Shown here: positions 18,144 to 25,859 of the stretch, one piece after another
Numbering within the stretch: position 1 is the stretch's first letter
Layout of the letters: each line of letters begins with the position of its first letter
NCBI GenBank assembly: GCA_044225795.1
Contig: JBGAIF010000004.1
Location: forward strand, 286,551 to 350,550
DNA length: 64,000 nucleotides
Origin: Nemorincola sp044225795
GTDB lineage: Bacteria; Bacteroidota; Bacteroidia; Chitinophagales; Chitinophagaceae
Reading direction: 5' to 3'
The notes under the pieces: model-generated
Databases searched by the model: none
Told to the model about the DNA's origin: nothing
The model's input: only the letters and a program-made list of their open reading frames with translations
Translations under genes and position numbers: made by a program

Positions 18144-21100
18144 CTATTCAAATTTCAGCTCGAGGCCCAGTCCGCGAAGCTCGTTCACCAATACGTTGAA
18201 CGATTCAGGGATACCTGCCTTAGGAATGTTATCGCCCTTCACAATGGCTTCATAGGTCTTCGCACGGCCCACAATATCATCAGACTTCAATGTCAGCAAT
18301 TCCTGCAGGATGTTTGATGCGCCGTATGCTTCGAGTGCCCAAACCTCCATTTCACCGAAACGCTGGCCACCGAACTGAGCTTTACCACCCAGCGGCTGTT
18401 GCGTGATGAGACTGTAAGGTCCGATAGAACGTGCGTGCATCTTATCATCAACCATGTGGTGCAGTTTGATCACGTAGATGATACCAACTGTCGCCTTCTG
18501 GTGGAAACGCTCTCCTGTTTCACCGTCATACAGGTAAGTATGTCCGAATTCAGGCAACCCTGCTTTTTCAATCAGGGATTCGATCTCCTCAACAGAAGCG
18601 CCGTCGAAGATAGGCGTCGCGTAACGCTCACCTAATTTCTCGCCAGCCCATCCGAGGATTGTTTCGTAGATCTGTCCCAGGTTCATACGCGAAGGTACGC
18701 CCAGTGGGTTCAGTACCACGTCAACCGGTGTACCGTCTTCCAGGAATGGCATATCTTCTGCCCTTACTATCTTAGCTACGATACCCTTATTACCGTGGCG
18801 GCCCGCCATCTTATCACCCACCTTCAGCTTACGCTTGCTGGCGAGATATACCTTAGCGAGTTTCAACACACCTGCAGGCAATTCATCACCAATGCTCAGG
18901 TTGAACTTCTCACGCTTATAGCGGCCCAGTTCTTCGTTGAACTTGATGTTGTAGTTGTGCAGCAACTGGTTGATCAGGTCATCAGTCTCCTTATCACCTG
19001 TCCAGCCAAGTGGGTTCACGTTCTGGAAGTCAATAGAACCCAATGTCTTTGAGTTGAACTTGCCGCCCTTGCTCAGTACTGTTTCACCAAAGTTGTTAGT
19101 GATACCTGCAGAAGATTTGTCCTTCAGCAGTACGTTCAGTTTTTCGAACAGGAACGACTTCAGGTCTTCCAGGTTCTTTTCGTGAACTTTTTCTATTTTC
19201 TCAAGCGCTGTCTTTTCACGCACCTTAGAGTTCTTGTCTTTCTTGGCACGCTGGAAAAGCTGCTTGGAGATAACGATACCTTCCGTTCCGCTCGGAGCTT
19301 TCAGAGAAGCATCCTTAGCATCACCGGCCTTATCACCGAAGATAGCGCGAAGAAGTTTTTCTTCCGGAGTAGGATCAGTTTCACCCTTTGGAGTGATCTT
19401 ACCTATCAGGATGTCACCTTCGCCTACGTGAGCACCGATGCGAATGATGCCATTCTCATCAAGGTCTTTAGTTGCTTCTTCAGATACGTTTGGAATATCA
19501 GCGGTCAGCTCTTCCTCACCCAGCTTAGTGTCACGTACTTCCAGTTCATATTCATCAATGTGAACTGATGTGAACCAGTCATCACGAACCACTTTTTCGT
19601 TGATCACGATCGCATCCTCAAAGTTGTAACCCTTCCATGGCATGAATGCCACCTTCAGGTTACGGCCCAGGGCCAGCTCACCATCCTGTGTTGCATAGCC
19701 TTCAGTAAGGAAGTCTCCTGTCTTTACTTTCTGGCCCTTGCGCACTGCCGGACGAAGGGTCATGCTTGTGCTCTGGTTCGTTTTCTTATACTTGGTAAGC
19801 GTATATACTTTCAGGTCGTCTTCAAATGATACAAGGCGCTCTTTCTCACCACGGTCATAACGTACGTGGATATGATCTGCATCAACATACTCTACCACAC
19901 CATTGCCTTCTGCATGTATCTGGATACGCGCGTCACGTGCGGCTTTAGCCTCAAGTCCGGTACCTACAATAGGCACCTGAGGAACGATCAGTGGAACTGC
20001 CTGGCGTTGCATGTTTGATCCCATCAACGCACGGTTGGCGTCATCATGCTCCAGGAACGGGATCAGCGAAGCACTCAGACCAACGATCTGGTTGGGTGCC
20101 ACGTCCATGTATTCCACTTCATTTGGCTCCAGTATCGGGAAGTCACCCGTCTGGCGGGATTTGATCTTATCTTCCATGAAGTGGCCCTTCTCATCCATAG
20201 GCACGTTTGCCTGTGCGATCTTCGCCAGGTCTTCTTCTTCCGCGCTCAGGAACTTAAAGTTCTTCAGGTCCACCTTACCTTCTTTTACCTTACGGTAAGG
20301 CGTTTCGATGAAGCCCATATCGTTGATCTGCGCGTGTACACACAGTGTAGAGATAAGACCGATGTTCGGACCTTCCGGAGTTTCGATGGTACAAAGGCGG
20401 CCATAGTGGCTGTAGTGTACGTCACGCACCTCAAAGCCTGCACGCTCACGGCTCAGACCACCCGGGCCTAACGCGGAGATACGACGCTTGTGCGTGATCT
20501 CAGACAGTGGGTTGGTCTGGTCGAGGAACTGTGACAACTGTGAGGTTCCGAAGAATGAATTGATAACTGAAGACAGTGTGCGTGCATTGATCAGGTCTAT
20601 CGGAGTGAACACTTCGTTGTCACGAACGTTCATACGCTCACGGATAGTACGTGCCATACGCGCAAGGCCAACACCGAACTGCGCGAACAACTGCTCGCCT
20701 ACGGTACGTACACGACGGTTGCTCAGGTGATCGATATCGTCTATTTCTGCCTTACCGTTGGTCAGGCGTACCAGGTACTTGATGATGGAAATGATATCTT
20801 CCTTGCTCAGTACCTTTGTATTCAGGTTCACATCCAGGCCCAGCTTACGGTTGATCTTGTAACGGCCTACTTCACCAAGGTCATAACGCTTATCGCTGAA
20901 GAACAGCTTCTCGATGATGCCACGAGCTGTTTCATCATCCGGCGCGTCAGAACCACGCAACTGGCGGTAGATATGCTGAACCGCTTCCAGTTCAGAGTTC
21001 GATGTATCTTTATTCAGTGTGTTGTAGATGATCGAGAAATCACCGCTCACTTCTTCCTTCTGCAGGAACACTGTCTTGATACCCATTTCCAGTATCATAT

Positions 21101-21956
21101 TAGTGCTCTCTTCGTCAAGAACGCTGTCACGGTCCAGTACCACCTCATTACGCTCAATGGTCACAACTTCACCGGTGTCCTCATCCACGAAGTCTTCTGT
21201 CCAGCTACGCAATACACGCGCTGCCAGCCTGCGGCCAAGCTGAGACTGTAAAGCCTTCTTCTCCACCTTTACTTCGTCAGCCATACCGAAAAGTTCCAGT
21301 ATGTCTTTATCTGTTTCGTAACCAATAGCACGGAGCAATGTGGTCACAGGGAATTTTTTCTTACGGTCAATGTACGCGTACATCACGTTGTTGATGTCGG
21401 TAGCAAATTCCATCCACGCACCCTTGAATGGGATCACGCGGGCGCTGTATATCTTGGTTCCGTTCGGGTGAACACTCTGTCCGAAGAACACACCCGGAGA
21501 ACGGTGAAGCTGGGAAACAACAACGCGCTCAGCGCCATTGATCACGAAAGTACCGCGTGGGGTCATGTACGGAATGTTTCCGAGGAATACATCCTGAACG
21601 ATGGTTTCGAAATCTACGTGCTCTTCATCGTTACAGCTCAGCTTCAGCTTAGCTTTCAGCGGCACTGAATAGGTCAGTCCGCGCTCCATACACTCGTCTA
21701 TCGTGTACCGTGGAGGGTCAATGAAATAGTCCAGGAACTCCAGAACGAAGATGTTCCTCGTGTCTGTGATCGGAAAATTCTCCTTGAACACGCGGAACAA
21801 ACCTTCGTTGTTACGCTTGTCAGGAGTCGTTTCGAGCTGAAAAAAGTCCTGGAACGATTGGAGCTGGATAGCCAGCAGATCGGGAGTTGCGGCTGAATCG
21901 TGCAGTTTGCCGAAGTTCACCCTACCGCTTGCTGTCTTTTTTTGTGCTGATGCCAT
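18144..21956 (-). CDS. rpoB: DNA-directed RNA polymerase subunit beta
   Basis: The 1270-residue beta subunit of RNA polymerase. Recognisable blocks in order are the N-terminal FFQLETTPDKRNN lobe region, the rifampicin-pocket region (FFGTSQLSQFLDQTNPLSEI, then THKRRISALGPGGLSRERAG), GPNIGLISTL, the GYNFEDAIVINE core, KVGDKMAGRHGNKGIV near the active centre and the C-terminal SYGP-like and WALEAYGAS blocks that meet beta'. In the pocket, H, R and S residues typical of rifampicin-sensitive enzymes are in place (SQLSQFLDQTN, THKRRISALG). It starts a two-gene unit with rpoC. No rplJ/rplL lies upstream: the next genes are divergent lipoproteins. Confidence 0.98.
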   Translation of the reverse strand: MASAQKKTASGRVNFGKLHDSAATPDLLAIQLQSFQDFFQLETTPDKRNNEGLFRVFKENFPITDTRNIFVLEFLDYFIDPPRYTIDECMERGLTYSVPLKAKLKLSCNDEEHVDFETIVQDVFLGNIPYMTPRGTFVINGAERVVVSQLHRSPGVFFGQSVHPNGTKIYSARVIPFKGAWMEFATDINNVMYAYIDRKKKFPVTTLLRAIGYETDKDILELFGMADEVKVEKKALQSQLGRRLAARVLRSWTEDFVDEDTGEVVTIERNEVVLDRDSVLDEESTNMILEMGIKTVFLQKEEVSGDFSIIYNTLNKDTSNSELEAVQHIYRQLRGSDAPDDETARGIIEKLFFSDKRYDLGEVGRYKINRKLGLDVNLNTKVLSKEDIISIIKYLVRLTNGKAEIDDIDHLSNRRVRTVGEQLFAQFGVGLARMARTIRERMNVRDNEVFTPIDLINARTLSSVINSFFGTSQLSQFLDQTNPLSEITHKRRISALGPGGLSRERAGFEVRDVHYSHYGRLCTIETPEGPNIGLISTLCVHAQINDMGFIETPYRKVKEGKVDLKNFKFLSAEEEDLAKIAQANVPMDEKGHFMEDKIKSRQTGDFPILEPNEVEYMDVAPNQIVGLSASLIPFLEHDDANRALMGSNMQRQAVPLIVPQVPIVGTGLEAKAARDARIQIHAEGNGVVEYVDADHIHVRYDRGEKERLVSFEDDLKVYTLTKYKKTNQSTSMTLRPAVRKGQKVKTGDFLTEGYATQDGELALGRNLKVAFMPWKGYNFEDAIVINEKVVRDDWFTSVHIDEYELEVRDTKLGEEELTADIPNVSEEATKDLDENGIIRIGAHVGEGDILIGKITPKGETDPTPEEKLLRAIFGDKAGDAKDASLKAPSGTEGIVISKQLFQRAKKDKNSKVREKTALEKIEKVHEKNLEDLKSFLFEKLNVLLKDKSSAGITNNFGETVLSKGGKFNSKTLGSIDFQNVNPLGWTGDKETDDLINQLLHNYNIKFNEELGRYKREKFNLSIGDELPAGVLKLAKVYLASKRKLKVGDKMAGRHGNKGIVAKIVRAEDMPFLEDGTPVDVVLNPLGVPSRMNLGQIYETILGWAGEKLGERYATPIFDGASVEEIESLIEKAGLPEFGHTYLYDGETGERFHQKATVGIIYVIKLHHMVDDKMHARSIGPYSLITQQPLGGKAQFGGQRFGEMEVWALEAYGASNILQELLTLKSDDIVGRAKTYEAIVKGDNIPKAGIPESFNVLVNELRGLGLELKFE

Positions 21957-21982
21957 AGAATTGTTTATGTCCTTTTTACAAA

Positions 21983-22010
21983 CAAAAAAAACCCGAAAGC
22001 CAGGCGTAGC
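21983..22010 (-). promoter_or_regulatory. Possible attenuator in the rpoB leader
   Basis: Read on the transcribed strand, GCCTG-GCTTT-CGGGT can form a short five-pair stem (including G-U pairs) followed immediately by a run of eight T residues. It sits about 30 bases before the rpoB start and 80-100 bases after the predicted start of transcription. The stem is weak, so function is uncertain. Confidence 0.3.
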
Positions 22011-22092
22011 CTATCTTACAGGTCATCTGTATTATCAAAAAATGATCAAAATAAGTTTATACACGTACTAGTACCTTGGGGACAAGGGGACG

Positions 22093-22124
22093 CAAAGATA
22101 ATAAACAGCCCTTTAATAATCAAA
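22093..22124 (-). promoter_or_regulatory. Putative rpoBC promoter
   Basis: On the minus strand, TTTG (22124-22121), a 20-base spacer and TATCTTTG (22100-22093) match the Bacteroidota -33/-7 consensus. Transcription would start near 22087 and give a leader of about 130 bases before rpoB. Confidence 0.6.
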
Positions 22125-22482
22125 AAATATTCCAATTTTTCAAAAATCCCCCCACTACCCCCACAAATCCCCTAAAACAGGCTCATATTTATTATTTCAC
22201 AATGAAAATAAATAGTGTTGATTAATCCTATATGCTGTGGATAACTTTTTTCATTAAATACCTTAAACAAGGATATTCTTTAAAATTGCAATACTAAATA
22301 TAAATATCGGATATTTTGAACTAAAGAAATCAAACCATAATATTAATCATCAGTCAATAATTGAATCCAAACTAATAAAATTGATAATAAGATTATTATA
22401 AAGAAATAAAATACACATGTGTATTGATAGGTAATATTTTATAAAAATATCAAAGCAATGCTCCAAAATAATATCTGTTCAA

Positions 22483-22513
22483 TTTGGTTTTTTTCAAAAA
22501 AACAATACTTTTG
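22483..22513 (+). promoter_or_regulatory. Near-perfect promoter of the first small lipoprotein gene
   Basis: TTTG (22483-22486), exactly 19 bases, then TACTTTTG (22506-22513): a full match to the Bacteroidota primary promoter. It also shows that the in-frame ATG at 22484 cannot be the start codon, because it lies inside the promoter. Confidence 0.75.
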
Positions 22514-22540
22514 CTCTCAAACTCACAAAAACCAAGCTTT

Positions 22541-22768
22541 ATGAAAAAATTCTTCCCAATTGCGATCGTTGCTGTAGTAGCAATGACATTTGCTTCATGC
22601 AAAAAAGATTACACTTGTACTTGTTCAGTTTCTTCTGGCGGTACTGTACTGAGCACTTCTACAGTTACAGTTCACACTACTAAGAGCAAGGCTAAGGACG
22701 CTTGTAACCAAAGCGCCAGCACTAGCGGTCTTGGTACTACTGTTACCGTATCTTGCGCTCTGAACTAA
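22541..22768 (+). CDS. Small cysteine-rich lipoprotein (paralogue 1)
   Basis: A 75-residue exported protein. MKKFFPIAIVAVVAMTFASC is a lipoprotein signal peptide with the lipobox FASC, so the mature form starts at Cys 20 and is lipid-anchored. The mature part begins CKKDYTCTCSV, is rich in Ser and Thr, and has two more cysteines further on (DACNQ, VSCAL). Spacing of the cysteines (CTC ... C ... C) is shared with the next gene, as is the block THTTKSKAKDAC / QDTKSKAESRC. Two disulfides are plausible. Function is unknown; such short CKKD lipoproteins are frequent in Chitinophagaceae. The gene is monocistronic between an ideal promoter and a strong terminator, which suggests high expression. Confidence 0.8.
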   Translation: MKKFFPIAIVAVVAMTFASCKKDYTCTCSVSSGGTVLSTSTVTVHTTKSKAKDACNQSASTSGLGTTVTVSCALN

Positions 22769-22787
22769 TTGAGATTTAGAGTCTGAA

Positions 22788-22820
22788 ATAGAAAAGCACC
22801 CATTGGGTGCTTTTCTATTT
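22788..22820 (+). terminator. Strong terminator after small lipoprotein 1
   Basis: ATAGAAAAGCACCC (22788-22801) pairs perfectly with GGGTGCTTTTCTAT (22805-22818) over a three-base loop, with T-rich sequence in and after the second arm. Confidence 0.85.
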
Positions 22821-22887
22821 TACAAATAACTGCTCACTATACAGGGAATTATAGTTTTTATTACATTTACGCATCAAAAGCCGGTTT

Positions 22888-23103
22888 ATGAAAAAAATGC
22901 TGCTAGCCTCCTTTGTTTTACTTTCCCTCACCTATACTTCCTGCAAGAAGGACCATACCTGTACATGTACACAGAGTATCAATGGTTCAGCAGCTATCCT
23001 CGTGCACACAGAGCTGATTCAGGATACAAAAAGTAAAGCTGAGTCCCGCTGTACAGAATTCGCTAAGACATACAATGGATATGTAAAATGTGAGATAAGA
23101 TAA
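22888..23103 (+). CDS. Small cysteine-rich lipoprotein (paralogue 2)
   Basis: A 71-residue relative of the preceding gene. The signal peptide MKKMLLASFVLLSLTYTSC gives a lipid-anchored Cys 19, followed by KKDHTCTCTQ. TKSKAESRC and YVKCEIR match the cysteine positions of paralogue 1, while the intervening residues differ widely, so the duplication is old. No good -33 TTTG is visible upstream; TACATTTA (22862-22869) is a possible weak -7 element. Function unknown. Confidence 0.75.
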   Translation: MKKMLLASFVLLSLTYTSCKKDHTCTCTQSINGSAAILVHTELIQDTKSKAESRCTEFAKTYNGYVKCEIR

Positions 23104-23127
23104 TGATTCGTTTTACCATACAGATAC

Positions 23128-23163
23128 AAAAAAGAGAGGCACCGGTCGGTGCCTCTCTTTTTT
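23128..23163. terminator. Bidirectional terminator between convergent lipoprotein genes
   Basis: AAAAAAGAGAGGCACC (23128-23143) pairs perfectly with GGTGCCTCTCTTTTTT (23148-23163) around a GGTC loop. U-runs arise on both strands. Confidence 0.9.
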
Positions 23164-23181
23164 ATCATATCAGGAAGATTA

Positions 23182-23949
23182 TTAGGGTGCTTTAGCTTCA
23201 AAATTCCCGGTGATCTGCATAGAGTCGGGCATTGTGAACGTATATTTCCCTTTAATGATCGGCAAAACATCAGAGATGATGACCGTACCGTGAGAAACGG
23301 TCTTCGATTCTTCTCCGGGAGCAGTATATGTAGCCACTCCGCCAACATTAGTAGACGAATCAGCTACCCAAAAGTTGAAGGTCCCTGGCTTATACCAGAA
23401 CTCATTTAATGTCATGTAAATAGACGTGATCTGTGGATCCCAGTCTGTACCATGTATCGTCAGCTTACGGTTATCCAGACCGGCGTTTACATCATAGGCG
23501 AGAAACGCGAGGTTGCCGTTTATCAACGCCTTCATATACCCTGTTGAATCATGAGCAGCGCTGTAGAAGTTGGCAACATTATTGTTGGTGAAATACGTGA
23601 TCTTACCTTTTGAATTCTTGATCGAGTTCAGCGTCACAGAGGTCAGGCCCGAATAAGTAAGCTTTATCGTGGAAATATCTCCGTTCTTGTTCGACATGGT
23701 AAGCGGTGCAGTAAGCCCCACAGCCTGGTTACTACCCGAAAGGCTGTATTCTATTGTATAGGTCTCATTATTGAGTGTAGTAGAGATGACATGCACGGTC
23801 ACAGGCTCACCGGGCACCAATGGAGTTGCCGACGAAACAGCGAAATTAGATATGTCCGGTTGATCGGTACCTACGGATGTCTTGGAACATCCCGCACCTA
23901 TCAGCGAAGCCACAGCCAACAACAGGGAAAATCTGGATAGAACTTTCAT
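23182..23949 (-). CDS. Lipoprotein, paralogue of the adjacent upstream gene
   Basis: A 255-residue exported lipoprotein (signal peptide ending SLIGAGC, Cys 21). After a short linker it shows beta-rich, Ser/Thr/Asn-rich sequence. Matches to the neighbour at 24038-24787 run along the length: DISNFAVSSATPLVPG / DVSDFNISNVTAIVPG, TYTIEYSLSG / TYTVNYDLSG, and the C-terminal PIIKGKYTFTMPDSMQITGN / PLMTGTFSFTNPDSSKVSGS. The C-terminal motif resembles DUF6252-type Bacteroidota lipoproteins, an uncertain link. Probably a surface or periplasmic binding protein. It has its own promoter signal, so it need not depend on the upstream gene. Confidence 0.75.
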   Translation of the reverse strand: MKVLSRFSLLLAVASLIGAGCSKTSVGTDQPDISNFAVSSATPLVPGEPVTVHVISTTLNNETYTIEYSLSGSNQAVGLTAPLTMSNKNGDISTIKLTYSGLTSVTLNSIKNSKGKITYFTNNNVANFYSAAHDSTGYMKALINGNLAFLAYDVNAGLDNRKLTIHGTDWDPQITSIYMTLNEFWYKPGTFNFWVADSSTNVGGVATYTAPGEESKTVSHGTVIISDVLPIIKGKYTFTMPDSMQITGNFEAKAP

Positions 23950-23965
23950 GAACTGAGAATTTAAG

Positions 23966-23995
23966 CAAAAATAATCAACCTATTATCATTTCAAA
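23966..23995 (-). promoter_or_regulatory. Putative promoter of the 255-residue lipoprotein gene
   Basis: Minus-strand TTTG (23995-23992), 18-base spacer, TATTTTTG (23973-23966), 17 bases before the start codon. Confidence 0.5.
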
Positions 23996-24037
23996 CATAA
24001 ACTACGCATATTTTGCGATACATATCACAATTTGCAA

Positions 24038-24787
24038 TTAAGGCGCCGCTACAGTGAACGATCCGCTTACCTTGCTGGAATCAGGGTTGGTAAAAGAAAA
24101 TGTCCCGGTCATGAGCGGAGAAACGGTAGATAACCTGATATATCCATAAGACGCAACCTGCACTACTCCCGGAGCCGAATAATGCGCACTGCCATTAGCT
24201 GTACCGGAGAAATTGGTAGTGCCGGCAGTATGCGTATAATTATCTACATACAGCACAATATTACTTACCCCCGGGGTCCATACAGTGCCGCTGACAGAAA
24301 GCTGCCCCCCTGATATACTGGCTTTCACATCTGTTGCCCTGAATGTGCTGCTACCGTTCACGGTGGCAGTCATTAACCCTGTTGAATCCGTCGTTGTGCT
24401 ATTGAATGAAAAGGTATTGTTCATCAGCACTACCGACGTTTTATTACCGGAGTTTGTGAGAGAATTAATGACAATGGTAGTAGATCCCGTATTATTCAGT
24501 ACCGGAGTAGAAAAATTACCCGATTTATTCGCCATGGTCAGCACAGCCGATTGGTTAGAGAAACTATTTGCCCCGGAGAGGTCATAATTCACAGTATATG
24601 TACCATCCGCCAGTGTTTTCGATTTGATGGTGACGATGGACGCGATACCCGGCACGATCGCAGTTACATTTGAGATGTTGAAGTCAGAAACATCCGGTGC
24701 TATGTCGGGATTATTATCATTCGGCGTACAGCGAACAATAAGTACCGAGAGCACCACAACTGCTAAGAACAGCTTAATAACCCGCAT
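24038..24787 (-). CDS. Lipoprotein, second copy of the tandem pair
   Basis: A 249-residue protein with signal peptide MRVIKLFLAVVVLSVLIVRC. The putative lipid-anchored Cys 20 is preceded by Arg, an unusual -1 residue for a lipobox, so lipidation is less sure than for its paralogue. The mature part is beta-rich and low in charged residues; it shares the DxSxFxxSxxTxxVPG N-terminus, the STTTDSTGLMTATVNGSS / AAHDSTGYMKALINGN block and the C-terminal DSSKVSGSFTVAAP with its neighbour. The identical domain plan shows tandem duplication. A minus-strand TATTTTTG lies at 24814-24807, 20 bases before the ATG, in the same place as in the other copy. Function unknown. Confidence 0.72.
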   Translation of the reverse strand: MRVIKLFLAVVVLSVLIVRCTPNDNNPDIAPDVSDFNISNVTAIVPGIASIVTIKSKTLADGTYTVNYDLSGANSFSNQSAVLTMANKSGNFSTPVLNNTGSTTIVINSLTNSGNKTSVVLMNNTFSFNSTTTDSTGLMTATVNGSSTFRATDVKASISGGQLSVSGTVWTPGVSNIVLYVDNYTHTAGTTNFSGTANGSAHYSAPGVVQVASYGYIRLSTVSPLMTGTFSFTNPDSSKVSGSFTVAAP

Positions 24788-24885
24788 GATATATATGGTG
24801 TTTTGACAAAAATAAGGTATTACAGAATCATTATTATGAGGTATTTCCTCCCGGGGAGCTATTTTTGAGAATTATTAACTGATCC

Positions 24886-25851
24886 ATGCGCCATATCATC
24901 CGCGTTCTTCTGATACTGCTGTCCGTAGCCACGGGCGCGCTCTTCATTTATTCCGCATATACCAAGCTATTCCCTACCCTTCAGTCCTTCGAATATACTA
25001 TTGTTGAGTTCGCTCACTTCCCATGGCTCCTTGCCGCTGTTACAGCGCGTTTTTTCGTGGGCCTCGAGATAGGCCTCGGCTCATTGATGGCGCTTCATTT
25101 CTTCGGCAGAAAGAACTGGGTCCTGAAAGCCGCACTTTATTTGCTGATACTTTTCAGCCTATACCTGGTGTATCTGTGGGCAAGCGTGGGTAACGACGTC
25201 AATTGCGGTTGCTTCGGCGATGCCATATGGATGAGCCCTGCAGCCTCCCTGGTGAAGAATGCAGTCATGATCGCCGTGTTATTGCTGCTCATCCGCTTCC
25301 ACAAAGGCTTTGAGACAAAGTTCATTGCGGGTTATACGCCGGTGTTGCTCGGTATTGCGGTGGTGAGCATTTTCGTATTGTTCTACATACCCATGAGCCC
25401 TCCCGATTTTCTCCGCAAGGACCACTACCGGGTTGACTTCACGCAGGTGGGCCTCTCCGGCGGCAGCATGCCTGACATCTATGATCCCGCGGACACTAAT
25501 GTCCGCACGCACAATATAGACCTCAGCAAGGGCAAACATATCATTGCCTTTTTCAGCCAGGGATGCCCCCACTGCCGCATTGCAGCGCTGAAGATGCACC
25601 TCTTAAAACAAGACAACCCCAACATACCTTTCTTCATGGTCATTGGCGGCTCCGCCGACCTTGCCGACTTCTGGAAGAAGACCAATGCTCAGGACATACC
25701 CTACACCCGCCTCGATAAGGATCACTTCCTGAACTATACCGGTGGCGTATTCCCGCTCATAATATGGGTTAACGATGGCTGGGTGGAAGCAAAGGCCACC
25801 TACAACACCATGACAAAAAACTCCATAGAGACCTGGCTGAACAATAAGTAA
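24886..25851 (+). CDS. MauE/DoxX-like membrane protein fused to a thioredoxin-fold domain
   Basis: A 321-residue protein with two parts. Residues about 1-165 form a five-TM MauE/DoxX-like unit: YSAYTKLFPTLQSFEY after TM1 and the paired cysteines NCGCFGD (about 103-109) in the loop before TM4. Residues about 185-321 are extracytoplasmic and thioredoxin-like, with the redox motif QGCPHCRIAALK and the cis-proline region GGVFPLIIWV. MauE-like proteins help disulfide formation or shuttling, so the membrane cysteines may pass electrons to or from the CPHC domain. That coupling is inferred from the fusion. A possible -7 box TATTTTTG is at 24860-24867. No dedicated substrate gene lies alongside; it is convergent with a glycosyltransferase. 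Confidence 0.8.
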   Translation: MRHIIRVLLILLSVATGALFIYSAYTKLFPTLQSFEYTIVEFAHFPWLLAAVTARFFVGLEIGLGSLMALHFFGRKNWVLKAALYLLILFSLYLVYLWASVGNDVNCGCFGDAIWMSPAASLVKNAVMIAVLLLLIRFHKGFETKFIAGYTPVLLGIAVVSIFVLFYIPMSPPDFLRKDHYRVDFTQVGLSGGSMPDIYDPADTNVRTHNIDLSKGKHIIAFFSQGCPHCRIAALKMHLLKQDNPNIPFFMVIGGSADLADFWKKTNAQDIPYTRLDKDHFLNYTGGVFPLIIWVNDGWVEAKATYNTMTKNSIETWLNNK

Positions 25852-25859
25852 GTTCCCGT

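Larger units (their letters stand above)
21957..22540. other. AT-rich spacer upstream of rpoB and the first small lipoprotein gene
   Basis: A 584-base non-coding stretch. It holds the rpoB leader (about 21957-22087) and promoter, the promoter of the small lipoprotein gene (22483-22513), and in between about 360 bases of very AT-rich DNA with no gene-like frame. A single perfect DnaA-box 9-mer (TGTGGATAA, 22236-22244) lies inside, without the cluster an origin would need. Confidence 0.6.

Noticed and set aside
19182..21251. Long frames on the opposite strand of rpoB
   Set aside because: Shadows of rpoB codon usage; rpoB itself shows its conserved motifs throughout.
22236..22244. Perfect DnaA-box 9-mer in an AT-rich region, possible oriC
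   Set aside because: Only one perfect box plus one mismatched one (22057-22065); about one chance match is expected in 64 kb of AT-leaning DNA. dnaA, dnaN and a box cluster are absent. A genome GC-skew plot would be decisive.
22484..22540. Longer 94-residue form of the small lipoprotein
   Set aside because: Its ATG lies inside the promoter and would put residues in front of a clean signal peptide.
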